Assembly (NCBI RefSeq): GCF_002940685.1
Contig: NZ_PNFP01000013.1
Coordinates: 62,001-126,000, forward strand
Direction of reading: 5' to 3'
DNA: 64,000 nt
DNA from: Ensifer adhaerens
Lineage (GTDB): Bacteria > Pseudomonadota > Alphaproteobacteria > Rhizobiales > Rhizobiaceae
Under the pieces are notes generated by a model. It worked only from the letters and a program-made list of their open reading frames with translations. It was not told the DNA's origin and ran no database searches. Both the position numbers and the translations under genes were made by a program. Below, one piece after another: positions 17,677 through 25,802 of this stretch (positions are counted from its first letter, which is position 1; each line of letters begins with the position of its first letter).

Positions 17677-18377
17677 GCGCGCACCGTCCCGCCCGCGGGC
17701 CGCGCCTTTGACTGGGTTTGCGCTGCGCAGAAATGCGCCGCCAGGTCGCTCAGCCGGTCGAAGACAGGCACCCCCAGCGATGTCAGCCGCAAGCGGCTCT
17801 GATGCCCGCTGGCGACGGCGATAAAGTCCCAGTTCCGATCGACAGCCACGGCGTAATCGTGATCGGTATCACCGATCAGGAGCACGCGCGCACCCGGCTC
17901 GCGCTCCAGCCGTCGATCAAGCTCGCGCGCACGGGCAATCTTGCCAGAAGCTGCACTGTCATCGAGGCCAAAGATATGGTCGACCTTGTCAGCGACCTGC
18001 AGACGTTGGGCGGTTCGCACAAGTGTCTGTTGGTGCGATGCGGAGAGGATGGCGAGCCGGCTGCCGGCTGCACGAAGGATCTCCACCAGTTCGTGAAAGC
18101 CGTCGCACAGCGCGCAATCACCGACCTCGGCATCGAAGTGTAGCAGATAGCTGGCCACCAAGACATCGAACGGCGTCGCACGGAAGTCGAAACCGATGTC
18201 GCGATAAAATTCGACAATGGGGAAGCGAAAAAGTCGTCGATAGGTCGAATGGTCAATTTCCTCCAACCCCTCGGCAGTGCGAACCCTGTTTACCGATCGC
18301 ACGGCCAGGTCGAAGTCGTCGATCACCGTTCCGTTCCAGTCGAAGACGACGTGGGCATACTGGCCGTAGTCATTCAT
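17673..18377 (-). CDS. HAD-family phosphatase (phosphoglycolate-phosphatase-like)
   Basis: 234 residues from ATG 18377, which overlaps the flavoprotein stop by four bases and is preceded by CGGAGAGA. Motif I reads FDWNGTVIDD: the nucleophile Asp13 is present, but the usual second aspartate is Asn15. Later motifs ILSASHQQ and LIGDTDHDYAVA are intact. The Asn substitution occurs in a subgroup of HAD proteins, so the enzyme may still be active, though slower or with altered chemistry. The longer frame to 18653 is only a shadow of the flavoprotein gene. Confidence 0.82.
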   Translation of the reverse strand: MNDYGQYAHVVFDWNGTVIDDFDLAVRSVNRVRTAEGLEEIDHSTYRRLFRFPIVEFYRDIGFDFRATPFDVLVASYLLHFDAEVGDCALCDGFHELVEILRAAGSRLAILSASHQQTLVRTAQRLQVADKVDHIFGLDDSAASGKIARARELDRRLEREPGARVLLIGDTDHDYAVAVDRNWDFIAVASGHQSRLRLTSLGVPVFDRLSDLAAHFCAAQTQSKARPAGGTVRA

Positions 18378-19750
18378 AGGGTCTCTCCGAGGTGTGGGGA
18401 AAACCTTGCGCCGATCGGCGCGAGAAGTGCCCGGAACACCATGCCGGCGCCGAGAAGCGTTTCGGGGCCGGCCATCAGGTTGTTGACGCGCAGAAGAGCG
18501 ATCGCGGCCTTTCTGTTGACGGCGGATGCGACGAGTAGGCGATCGAAATAGGCAAAACGCAGTCGGTCGGAAAGGCTCGGCCGATCGCCTACACCTTCGA
18601 AACGCCGCTCCACCGCTGCGGCCTGCTGCCAAGGGTGTTCGACCGACTGGCATATCGCCGCCTGCAACTCCCGGCAGGCGCCCCGTCGTCCATTAACCCG
18701 GTGCAGGTGCGGTCGAATGGCATCGACTTGCAGCGCCGAGGCGCTCATGCCCTGGCTGTAGATCGGATTGATGCTGCAGACTGCGTCCCCGATGGCAAGA
18801 AAGCCTTCCGGCCACTCCGCCATTGCGTCGAACCGTCGACGCAGGCCGCCGGGCATTCGGTATCGTTTCAGCGCCCCGATCAGGCGTGCCGATCGGACGG
18901 CCTCGTAGAGATCCGGTATCGGCAGCTTCGCCAGGTAGTCGTGAAAGTCGGTGAGATCCGGGGTGGGCTGCTGACCGAACCAAGCGCCTGCCGTCACCAT
19001 CCAGCGACCGTGCTCAATCGGGCTGACCACCGCCATCTGCTTTTGAGCGGGCAGTTTCGGCAGGCAGAGCAGCACCTGCCAGTCTGCCCTAAATCCTTCC
19101 GGCGGTTCGAATATGCCGGACACATAGCCCAGATGCGTGACGATTTGTTCGCGTTCAACCGCCCCGTAGCCAACCCCCGCCAGCCATTGCTCTGCCTTCG
19201 ATCCGCGCCCGCCGGCGTCGACCACAAGGGCAGCTTTTATCTCGCGAAGCGTGTTGTTGCGCTCGCGCGCGTTCACGCCGACCACCCGGCGGTTGGTTTC
19301 GTCGAAGATAAGCCCCTCGACATCAGTCGCAGCCGCAATCCTGACGTTTTCGATCCGGCTTACGCGGCGTCGCAAAACATGTTCGAGGAGCGTTCGCGAG
19401 CAGTAGTGTGCGGTGATTCCGCTGTGCCAGCGGCGCTTCCACCGGCCGGCATGGTGACACTTGACGTCGAGGCAAAGGTCCGCGACCAGTGCGCCTTCAC
19501 GCTCCAGATCTTCCATCAGCCCGGGGAGGAGGCCTTCGATGATGAGTTTGCCTCGCTGCAGGAGCAAATGGACGTGATGTTCCTGCTGTACCATCGACCG
19601 AGGTTCCGGCGTCGACGGCAGCAGGTCGCGGTCAAGCACCAGGACCCGATCAAAGTGTGCGGAGAGCACGCTGGCTGTCAGTAGCCCTGCGACGCTGGCC
19701 CCGATCACAACCGCCTGGTTCGCCGTATCACATGCTGCCGGATTGCTCAT
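18374..19750 (-). CDS. FAD-dependent monooxygenase/epoxidase-like protein
   Basis: 458 residues. The N-terminal Rossmann motif VVIGASVAGLLTASVL binds FAD. VVDAGGRGS lies mid-protein, and GDAVCSINPIYSQGMS near residue 335 is the second FAD-contact motif of the p-hydroxybenzoate hydroxylase fold. The closest description is the tailoring flavin oxygenase or epoxidase type found in natural-product clusters. It overlaps both neighbours by four bases. Substrate unknown; hydroxylation or epoxidation of a pathway intermediate is inferred. Confidence 0.8.
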   Translation of the reverse strand: MSNPAACDTANQAVVIGASVAGLLTASVLSAHFDRVLVLDRDLLPSTPEPRSMVQQEHHVHLLLQRGKLIIEGLLPGLMEDLEREGALVADLCLDVKCHHAGRWKRRWHSGITAHYCSRTLLEHVLRRRVSRIENVRIAAATDVEGLIFDETNRRVVGVNARERNNTLREIKAALVVDAGGRGSKAEQWLAGVGYGAVEREQIVTHLGYVSGIFEPPEGFRADWQVLLCLPKLPAQKQMAVVSPIEHGRWMVTAGAWFGQQPTPDLTDFHDYLAKLPIPDLYEAVRSARLIGALKRYRMPGGLRRRFDAMAEWPEGFLAIGDAVCSINPIYSQGMSASALQVDAIRPHLHRVNGRRGACRELQAAICQSVEHPWQQAAAVERRFEGVGDRPSLSDRLRFAYFDRLLVASAVNRKAAIALLRVNNLMAGPETLLGAGMVFRALLAPIGARFSPHLGETL

Positions 19751-21630
19751 GGGCGTCTCCGGTAACTGTTCAGGGCGGAGATGATGTGGTCACGCATATG
19801 AGGCGTGATCCCCGGATGCACCGGTAGAGTTGCGACGGAAGACAGGAGCGATGCGGCGTTTGGGCATTCGCTGCGCCGCTCGGACAACACCGGAAACTCA
19901 TAGAGTGGCCGGCAGCGATATGTCCGGATATCCGAGGGTACACCAAGCGTTGCCAGATGCTCGTTGAGCGACGAGCCTGCGTCGGATCGCTCCTGGATCA
20001 GCATTTTCACTCCGCATGCGAGGCCGCCCGAGACTTGCGGAAACGGAGCCAGATGGGGATTGCCAAGTCCTTCCGCGATCTCGTCCATCAATTGGCGGCG
20101 GCGCAGGATATGGCCGGAAAGAAGAGGCAGCCGGGCGATACCCAAGGCCGCCTGAACCCCAGCCAGCCTGTAGTTCGCGCCTCTGTCGCGATCGCCATGG
20201 TGCCGTGCGGCATGTACGCGAGCCGCCAGCTCGGGGCTTGCGCAGACGACGAAACCGCCCTCGCCCGTCACCAGAATCTTGCTGCCGTGCGTGGAAAAGG
20301 TAGCGAGGTCAGCGTGTTTCCAGATGAGTTGGCCATCCAGCTCTGTCCCGTGGCCGAGCGCAAGGTCGAGCACATAGAAGAGACCATGGGCTTTCGCGAA
20401 CTGGGAAGTCTTGTCGGCCTGCACTGGATATCCCCACATCGGCACATCCATAACGGCCCGCGTGCGGGGGCTCAGCCGGCTGCGCGCCTGATCCAGATCC
20501 AGCGAAAAGCTGTCGCGATGGGTGTCGCAGAAGACGGGGATCACCCCGATCGCCGTTAATGCAAAGACGGTACAAAGTGGGCACGTCGGGGCCAGCAGTA
20601 CTTCGTCACCTGGCTGCAGGCCAAGAGCGGAGAGAGCCACGAGCACCGCGGCATACCCTGACGACACGCTTAACGCATGGGGGGCCCCGAACCATTTCTC
20701 AAGCGCCCGCTCATAGCGCAGGACCGGTTCTCCCGCACCCGAAAGATCGCCGGCCAGGGCAAGGGTGACTTCGGCGCGATCCGCCGGGCTTCTGGGGTCG
20801 AACCGATCCGTAAGCCTGGAGTTGGCGGGGGCCGCCTGCTTGATGAACGTGGCGCCGGATTTGATGCCGCTTGATCCTGGGAAAACCTGCTCCAGCCGGA
20901 CCTGACCGAGGGCAGCCTGCGCCGGGCTGATCTTGTGGTTCACCCCGACGTGGACGCCGTCAAGCCTCCCGAACTGCGCGAAACTGCGTGCCCGTTCGCC
21001 CACTTCACCGTCTTCAAAAAGCAGAACGCCTCCTTCTCCGGTCGAGAACGGCCCCTGATCGTGACCGGTTGAAAAAAACGCGATGGGGGCGTGGCCTGCC
21101 CTTGTGGTGATGGCCGCATGTGTTCCCAGGCAACGCGTCAGGTCGAGGACGAGAGGAACGCCGAGGCCGGCCGCCTTTGACCGGACTCCCGCAAGGTCGT
21201 CGCCGCCGACACCGTCGGGCGCGCAAAAAACCGCCCTGATGCGACCGAGCTCTTTCGGCCCGAAGCCAGCGGGGATAGCCTGAATGTCCGTCTGGCCGAC
21301 AACATCTACCCTCGCCTGATCGAGGGCACCGAACAGCCAGGCGGGTGCGGCATAATAAACGAGAACGGCATCTCCCGGCGCCATGTTCAACGCTCCGAGC
21401 AGCACCGTGATGGCGCCACTGTCGGAGGACACGGCGACGGCGTCTTTCCAGCCCAGGCGAGATGCAAGTGCGTGCTCGTAGAGCGCCAAGTGAGACATGC
21501 CATCGTCCATGGGACCCATGGCCGCGGCCAAGACCGCCTCGACTTCGGCATGGATTGCCGCGTCCTCAGCCACTTGCGCCAGGGCCTCGCGAGACGCCGC
21601 GACGTCGTTCGATTTGGCCTGGGACGTCAT
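19747..21630 (-). CDS. Tandem DegT/DnrJ/EryC1-type aminotransferase with inactive first half
   Basis: 627 residues, about twice a partial DegT unit. Residues about 30-260 form a first aminotransferase-like domain: Asp163 (LVLDLTRCLGTH) that would hold the PLP nitrogen is kept, but the lysine position reads Gln192 in FFSTGHDQGPFSTGEGG, so no Schiff base can form. Residues about 285-625 form a second, complete domain with Asp422 (VLDLALGHG), Lys451 (STHGSKILVTGEGG) and the MWGYP motif shared with the neighbouring DegT protein. A duplication followed by loss of catalysis in the first copy is the simplest reading. The first domain may complete the dimeric active site or bind a partner. Confidence 0.85.
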   Translation of the reverse strand: MTSQAKSNDVAASREALAQVAEDAAIHAEVEAVLAAAMGPMDDGMSHLALYEHALASRLGWKDAVAVSSDSGAITVLLGALNMAPGDAVLVYYAAPAWLFGALDQARVDVVGQTDIQAIPAGFGPKELGRIRAVFCAPDGVGGDDLAGVRSKAAGLGVPLVLDLTRCLGTHAAITTRAGHAPIAFFSTGHDQGPFSTGEGGVLLFEDGEVGERARSFAQFGRLDGVHVGVNHKISPAQAALGQVRLEQVFPGSSGIKSGATFIKQAAPANSRLTDRFDPRSPADRAEVTLALAGDLSGAGEPVLRYERALEKWFGAPHALSVSSGYAAVLVALSALGLQPGDEVLLAPTCPLCTVFALTAIGVIPVFCDTHRDSFSLDLDQARSRLSPRTRAVMDVPMWGYPVQADKTSQFAKAHGLFYVLDLALGHGTELDGQLIWKHADLATFSTHGSKILVTGEGGFVVCASPELAARVHAARHHGDRDRGANYRLAGVQAALGIARLPLLSGHILRRRQLMDEIAEGLGNPHLAPFPQVSGGLACGVKMLIQERSDAGSSLNEHLATLGVPSDIRTYRCRPLYEFPVLSERRSECPNAASLLSSVATLPVHPGITPHMRDHIISALNSYRRRP

Positions 21631-22781
21631 GATGCTACCGATCGCCGGTAGTCGCGACCATAAATGTCCTCAACGACAGCGGCGATTTCGCAAATATCGT
21701 TCTCGCTCAGCCCCTCGTGGCATGGGAGGGTGATGATCGAGCCAATCAGCTTCTCAGCATTGGGGCAAGGACGAGCATAGCGCGCGAAAGCAGGAGCGTG
21801 ATACAGGGGCTTGTAGTTGTAGCGCACCGTATCCGACTGAATGCCGCTGGCCGCCAGGAGCTGGCTGCGGCCACGGTCCTCGCCTTCGAACCAGAAGACC
21901 ATGGCATATCCGTTGATTTCCGAGCCTGGATAGCGATTGAATTCCACAAGGGTCTTGCACGGCTTCAGTGCTTCGCGGAGCCTGGCCACAACGGCTCGGC
22001 GGCTGGCTATCTTGATGTCGAGGCGGGCAAACTGCGATATGCCGAGCGCCGCGCAAAGTGGCGCAAGCTTGGAATTGCTGCCGATGCGTTCGCCGACGCG
22101 GTATGCGCCGCTGGCGTCGAAGAGCGCGCCGTGATGCTGCCAAGTCCGCATGCGCTCGTGCAGATGAGCATGCGGCGTAATGCAGAACCCGCCCTCGCCG
22201 GTGCTGACCAGCTTGCGCTCATGGGTGCTGAAGGTCGCGATATCGCCAAACGTTCCGAACTTGCGCCCATTCATTTCGGTGCCGAACGCATGGGCGCAGT
22301 CCTCGATCAGAGCGATCCCGTTCGAACTGCAAAAGCCGGCCACAGCCTCCATGTCCCACGGGTACCCCCACATCGGCACAGTGATCAGGGCCGCGATTCC
22401 TTCCGCAGAAAGCGAACGGAGATCATCCAGATCGGGTGCAAAGCTATCGGGGCGGACGTCATAGAAAACCGGGCGCAGACCCAGTGAGATAACCGGCAAG
22501 ATTGTCATGACGGGCGCGGTCGGCGGTACCGCGACCGCAGCGCCGGGCTTCAGTTCGAGAGAGCGCAACGCGAGTTCGATTGCCACGGTGCCGTTGCTGC
22601 AGGCAAGCGCATGCGGGCTGCCGAAATAGGCGCTGATGACAGCTTCATAGTCGGCGATGATTGGCGATCGTCCGGAAAAACTCGTCGAGTTGAACGCCCT
22701 GGTAACCGCATGCAGATCGATTTCATCAAAATGAATGTGAAGGTTCTGTAGTTGCCGGGAGGTCTTTGCGCTCGTTTGCAT
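21627..22781 (-). CDS. DegT/DnrJ/EryC1-type PLP aminotransferase
   Basis: 384 residues. PLP Schiff-base Lys190 lies in FSTHERKLVSTGEGG, and Asp161 in ALIEDCAHAFG contacts the pyridine nitrogen. These enzymes aminate keto-sugars or act as AHBA-synthase-like enzymes. The sequence is similar to the second half of the tandem protein encoded next (MWGYP, TGEGG, Y-x-CRP/YNYKPLY-like region). It starts three bases after the Gfo/Idh stop codon, so a dehydrogenase/aminotransferase pair installing an amino group on a sugar is likely. Confidence 0.88.
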   Translation of the reverse strand: MQTSAKTSRQLQNLHIHFDEIDLHAVTRAFNSTSFSGRSPIIADYEAVISAYFGSPHALACSNGTVAIELALRSLELKPGAAVAVPPTAPVMTILPVISLGLRPVFYDVRPDSFAPDLDDLRSLSAEGIAALITVPMWGYPWDMEAVAGFCSSNGIALIEDCAHAFGTEMNGRKFGTFGDIATFSTHERKLVSTGEGGFCITPHAHLHERMRTWQHHGALFDASGAYRVGERIGSNSKLAPLCAALGISQFARLDIKIASRRAVVARLREALKPCKTLVEFNRYPGSEINGYAMVFWFEGEDRGRSQLLAASGIQSDTVRYNYKPLYHAPAFARYARPCPNAEKLIGSIITLPCHEGLSENDICEIAAVVEDIYGRDYRRSVAS

Positions 22782-22784
22782 GGT

Positions 22785-23783
22785 TCAGGACGCCTTTTGC
22801 ACGAAAATGAGATCTTGTGATTTCGCCTGCGCCTCGATCTCATCCAGGCAGCGATAGGTCTCCAGCACGGACCGGAAGCTGATCGCCGATTCGCGCTTTT
22901 CGCGAACGGCATCCAGGAACTCGGTGAGCTGGCCGGCGTAACCGGTCCGCGTGAAGCCCGACTCCAGCGGGCTGTGTGCCCAATGTTCGCTCCAGCGCTT
23001 CGTTTCCTCTCCCGCATAGGTCTTGCCGACCTCGGTCACGCCTATTTCCCAGAGCGTCTTGCCGGTAATGTGCCGCCCGCCCGTGCAGATCGCGTCGAAG
23101 TCGAAGACAAAATGAGGGCTCGTGTTGCTCGTCACGAGCGAGGCCGTTGCCCCGGAGGAAAATCGCAGGATGACTGTCATGACGACGATCGAGCCGTCGC
23201 AATCTCCAAAGACGGAAACGTCGGCGACAGGGCCACAAAGGTCGATCAGGAAGTCGATACTGTGGATGGACTGCGCGTAGAGAAACGAACCCAACAGCTC
23301 GTTTTGATTCCAAAGCGGAACGGTGGGTTTGTTACAGAAATGGCGCAGCGTTATCGAATGAAGCGGTCCACTGGCGAGCGTCTTCAGCCGCTGCGTCACA
23401 CTGGCATAACGAAAATTCATGCCGACGCCGGTCGTGCAACTGCGGCGCTCCGCATGCTCGATCAATGACCTGAGATGAAGGCTTGAAGGCGCGGGCGGCT
23501 TTTCGACGAAAACAGGAAGACGTCGTTCGATGGCGTGATTTGCAATCTGGTAGTGCTCGTTCGGATAGCAGGCGACAATCAGAGCATCCAGCTCGCATGT
23601 CTCGATCATGTGTCGATAGTCGCCGAATATCCGATGCGGCGGCAACAGCCGGCCCGCATCCCTTTGGCGGTCGGCGTCGTAGTCGCAGATCGCGTGAATC
23701 TCAGCACCGAGAAGTGTCTGGCAGCAGGGAACCAGAATCTCCTGCGCCTGCGCCCCATAGCCAACAAAACCAAGTTTTATCAT
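22785..23783 (-). CDS. Gfo/Idh/MocA-family NAD(P)-dependent oxidoreductase
   Basis: 332 residues. The N-terminal Rossmann motif is LGFVGYGAQAQE. The family marker is VFVEKPPA near residue 94, followed by GVGMNFRY, and a beta-sheet substrate domain completes the protein. Members oxidise or reduce sugar hydroxyls. Next to two DegT aminotransferases and a Cof-type HAD phosphatase it matches the NtdC/NtdA/NtdB and RifL/RifK/RifM logic for 3-amino sugars. It overlaps the Nudix gene by four bases. Confidence 0.87.
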   Translation of the reverse strand: MIKLGFVGYGAQAQEILVPCCQTLLGAEIHAICDYDADRQRDAGRLLPPHRIFGDYRHMIETCELDALIVACYPNEHYQIANHAIERRLPVFVEKPPAPSSLHLRSLIEHAERRSCTTGVGMNFRYASVTQRLKTLASGPLHSITLRHFCNKPTVPLWNQNELLGSFLYAQSIHSIDFLIDLCGPVADVSVFGDCDGSIVVMTVILRFSSGATASLVTSNTSPHFVFDFDAICTGGRHITGKTLWEIGVTEVGKTYAGEETKRWSEHWAHSPLESGFTRTGYAGQLTEFLDAVREKRESAISFRSVLETYRCLDEIEAQAKSQDLIFVQKAS

Positions 23784-24403
23784 ATGCTTAGCTTTCTTGT
23801 AAGAACCAGCACAGATGGCCGGTCGGTATAGCTTGGGAGCTGCTCGAGGCCGACCCAGTGGAGCGCCTTGGACTCACTGGTCAGCTTCAGGGGAGCGCTG
23901 TCGTCCGCCTGCAGCAAAAATCGAAGGTCGTAGTGGGTGTGCTGCGGCATGGAACCGCTTGCCGGAATGTCGTGGATATCGATGTCGAAAAGATCCTGTT
24001 GCAACCCCACGATGCATTTCAGGCCAGACTCTTCATAGCACTCGCGCAGTGCCGAAAAACGCGGATCACGTATTCCGTCGCAATGCCCACCAAGCGGCAG
24101 CCAGCAATCAAGCTTGGCGTGATGCGTCAGCAACACGGCATCGCGGCGCGGGTTGATAATGAATGCGGACGCCGTGATATGACCGGGCAGGCTATCCCGA
24201 CCAAAAGGGTCGGACCTTTGCGAAAGCAACTCCAGGACCGCACTGGCATTGTCTCGATCACGCGTAGACTGCAACTGGTAGCGACCAACGTAAGGAATGG
24301 AAACCCAGCCTTCCGACAAGGCGCAAGGCGCCGGGAGCTGTCCGCCGTGAAGCTTCTCCCATTCGGCGCAGATGTTTTCGGAACGAGGCTTGTCGAGATT
24401 CAT
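23780..24403 (-). CDS. Nudix hydrolase-like protein
   Basis: 207 residues from ATG 24403 (GCGGGGAA just upstream). The Nudix box at residues 106-128 reads GHCDGIRDP...LRECYEESGL: the catalytic RE-x2-EE-x-G core is intact, while the first glutamate position is Arg. It belongs to the GGHCDG-type subgroup. Nudix enzymes cleave nucleoside diphosphates linked to another moiety. As the first gene of the operon it could activate or trim a nucleotide-linked intermediate. A longer frame to 24484 crosses the inverted repeat and is unlikely to be translated. Confidence 0.8.
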   Translation of the reverse strand: MNLDKPRSENICAEWEKLHGGQLPAPCALSEGWVSIPYVGRYQLQSTRDRDNASAVLELLSQRSDPFGRDSLPGHITASAFIINPRRDAVLLTHHAKLDCWLPLGGHCDGIRDPRFSALRECYEESGLKCIVGLQQDLFDIDIHDIPASGSMPQHTHYDLRFLLQADDSAPLKLTSESKALHWVGLEQLPSYTDRPSVLVLTRKLSI

Positions 24404-24466
24404 TCTATTCCCCGCGGTCTCGAAGGGCTTGGCCTTGCAATCTTTCCGGGAGCCTATTTCAGGCGA

Positions 24467-24492
24467 CGCAACCTTTACAGACAAAGGTTGCG
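24467..24492. promoter_or_regulatory. Perfect 10-bp inverted repeat, probable LysR operator
   Basis: CGCAACCTTT and AAAGGTTGCG form perfect arms around a 6-base spacer between the Nudix-led operon and the divergent LysR gene. The position and symmetry fit the recognition site of the LysR-type regulator encoded here. It could also form an RNA hairpin. Confidence 0.65.
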
Positions 24493-24567
24493 ATGGTAGC
24501 CATTAGCAATCGTACTACTCACTTGAGAATTCGGCAGGTAAAGCCGCAGGCGATTGAGGATGTTCGT

Positions 24568-25443
24568 TTGGGATTGCCGCGTGATCTTGACCTGGTGCTG
24601 CTGCGGGCCTTCGTCGCCGTCGCGGAATCGGGGCAAATCACCAAGGCAGCGCGCCGGCTCAACCTCACGCAATCCGCCGTCAGTCAACAGATAGGCCGGT
24701 TGGAACAGCAGATCGGCATGATCCTGTTCGAGCGCCTCGCAAACCGGATACGGCTGACCCCCGAAGGCAGACTGTTTTACGGCAGCACCGTAAAATTGAT
24801 TGCCCTCAATGATGAGATCCTGCGGGAAGTTCGCCGCTCGGTTGAGGAGACCGAGATCCGTCTAGGCGTTCCGCACGACCTTGTAGAGCGATACATCCCG
24901 AACATTCTGCGCTGTTTTGCTCAGCAACATCCGAACGTCAGGGTCAAGCTCGTTAGCCTGGCGAGCGGCAAGTTGCGAGAACTGCTGGAGCTTGGCCAGG
25001 TCGATCTGACCCTGACGACCGAACTGGTCGGCGAGGACAGCGATGGCCGCATTGTCACAGATCGGCTTGTGTGGGTCGGTGCCCGAGATGCCCGAACGTA
25101 TCGCAATCAACCATTGATGGTTGCGTTGGGGGACGACGGAGACATGTTTCGCGCCCCTGTATCCGAGGCGTTGAATGACGCGGGTATTGTTTGGCGGCCC
25201 GTTACGCAGGTCGGCAGCCTTGGCACCGTCCTGGCGATGCTGGCCGCAGACATGGCGATTGCGCCATTCTTGTCTGAAACCGTGCCGCGCTTTCTAGAAG
25301 TCATTCCCGACGGCGCGCTGCCGCAGCTTCCATATATGCACATCAATCTCTTGCGCGGCCGATCACCTTCGGTCCCGGAGATTGCGGCGCTCGAGAGCGC
25401 AATCAGAGATGCCTTTGTGCGCGGCGGCAATGTCGCGGTTTGA
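24568..25443 (+). CDS. LysR-family transcriptional regulator of the biosynthetic operon
   Basis: About 291 residues with the winged-helix HTH near the N-terminus (ITKAARRLNLTQSAVSQQIGRLEQQIG) and the usual periplasmic-binding-like effector domain. TTG 24568 is preferred: GAGG lies 8 bases upstream and LDLVLLRAFV begins at the normal distance from the start. The upstream ATG at 24493 would add 25 atypical residues and directly abut the inverted repeat. Divergent orientation to the ten-gene operon suggests it controls that operon and itself, probably responding to a pathway intermediate. Confidence 0.88.
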   Translation: MGLPRDLDLVLLRAFVAVAESGQITKAARRLNLTQSAVSQQIGRLEQQIGMILFERLANRIRLTPEGRLFYGSTVKLIALNDEILREVRRSVEETEIRLGVPHDLVERYIPNILRCFAQQHPNVRVKLVSLASGKLRELLELGQVDLTLTTELVGEDSDGRIVTDRLVWVGARDARTYRNQPLMVALGDDGDMFRAPVSEALNDAGIVWRPVTQVGSLGTVLAMLAADMAIAPFLSETVPRFLEVIPDGALPQLPYMHINLLRGRSPSVPEIAALESAIRDAFVRGGNVAV

Positions 25444-25569
25444 CCCCTCCCGCACATGATCGACCTGGTTCGCGCGTGCGGCGGAACGGGCGGGTTCGCA
25501 GTGCAGACTCCAACCTTCCTGCAGGGTGCCGCATCCGAACGAAATGAAGCGCTGCTCGAGGTTTCGTTT

Positions 25570-25692
25570 CTAGTGGAGCAGGAGAGCCACGGGCATCAAG
25601 GCGAGGAGATAGGCAAGTCCATCCGCCGCAATTCGATCGCGCAGGCGGTGCGAGGCGAAAGCGCTTGTCGAACCGTGTTCGTTGTCGTTCAT
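25570..25692 (-). CDS. Possible 40-residue small protein
   Basis: A short frame, too short for most ORF callers: an ATG preceded by GGGAAG, a polar N-terminus (MNDNEHGSTS) and a hydrophobic C-terminal segment (GLAYLLALMPVALLL) that could span or anchor in a membrane. It lies between the two LysR genes in a stretch of 359 bases that otherwise shows no gene. The overlapping plus-strand frame has no ribosome site and is not protein-like. Confidence 0.4.
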   Translation of the reverse strand: MNDNEHGSTSAFASHRLRDRIAADGLAYLLALMPVALLLH

Positions 25693-25802
25693 TTCGTTCT
25701 TCCCGAGGGGTGGTTGTCGCGCCGGGCTAAAGGATAAGCTGGGCCGGCCCGGATATGGGGGACAAACCGGCCGGGATCAAATGAAAGGGTGGCATCCTAA
25801 GC

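Noticed and set aside
25456..25737. Plus-strand 93-codon frame between the two LysR genes
   Set aside because: No ribosome site and no protein-like pattern; the opposite-strand 40-residue frame is more plausible.
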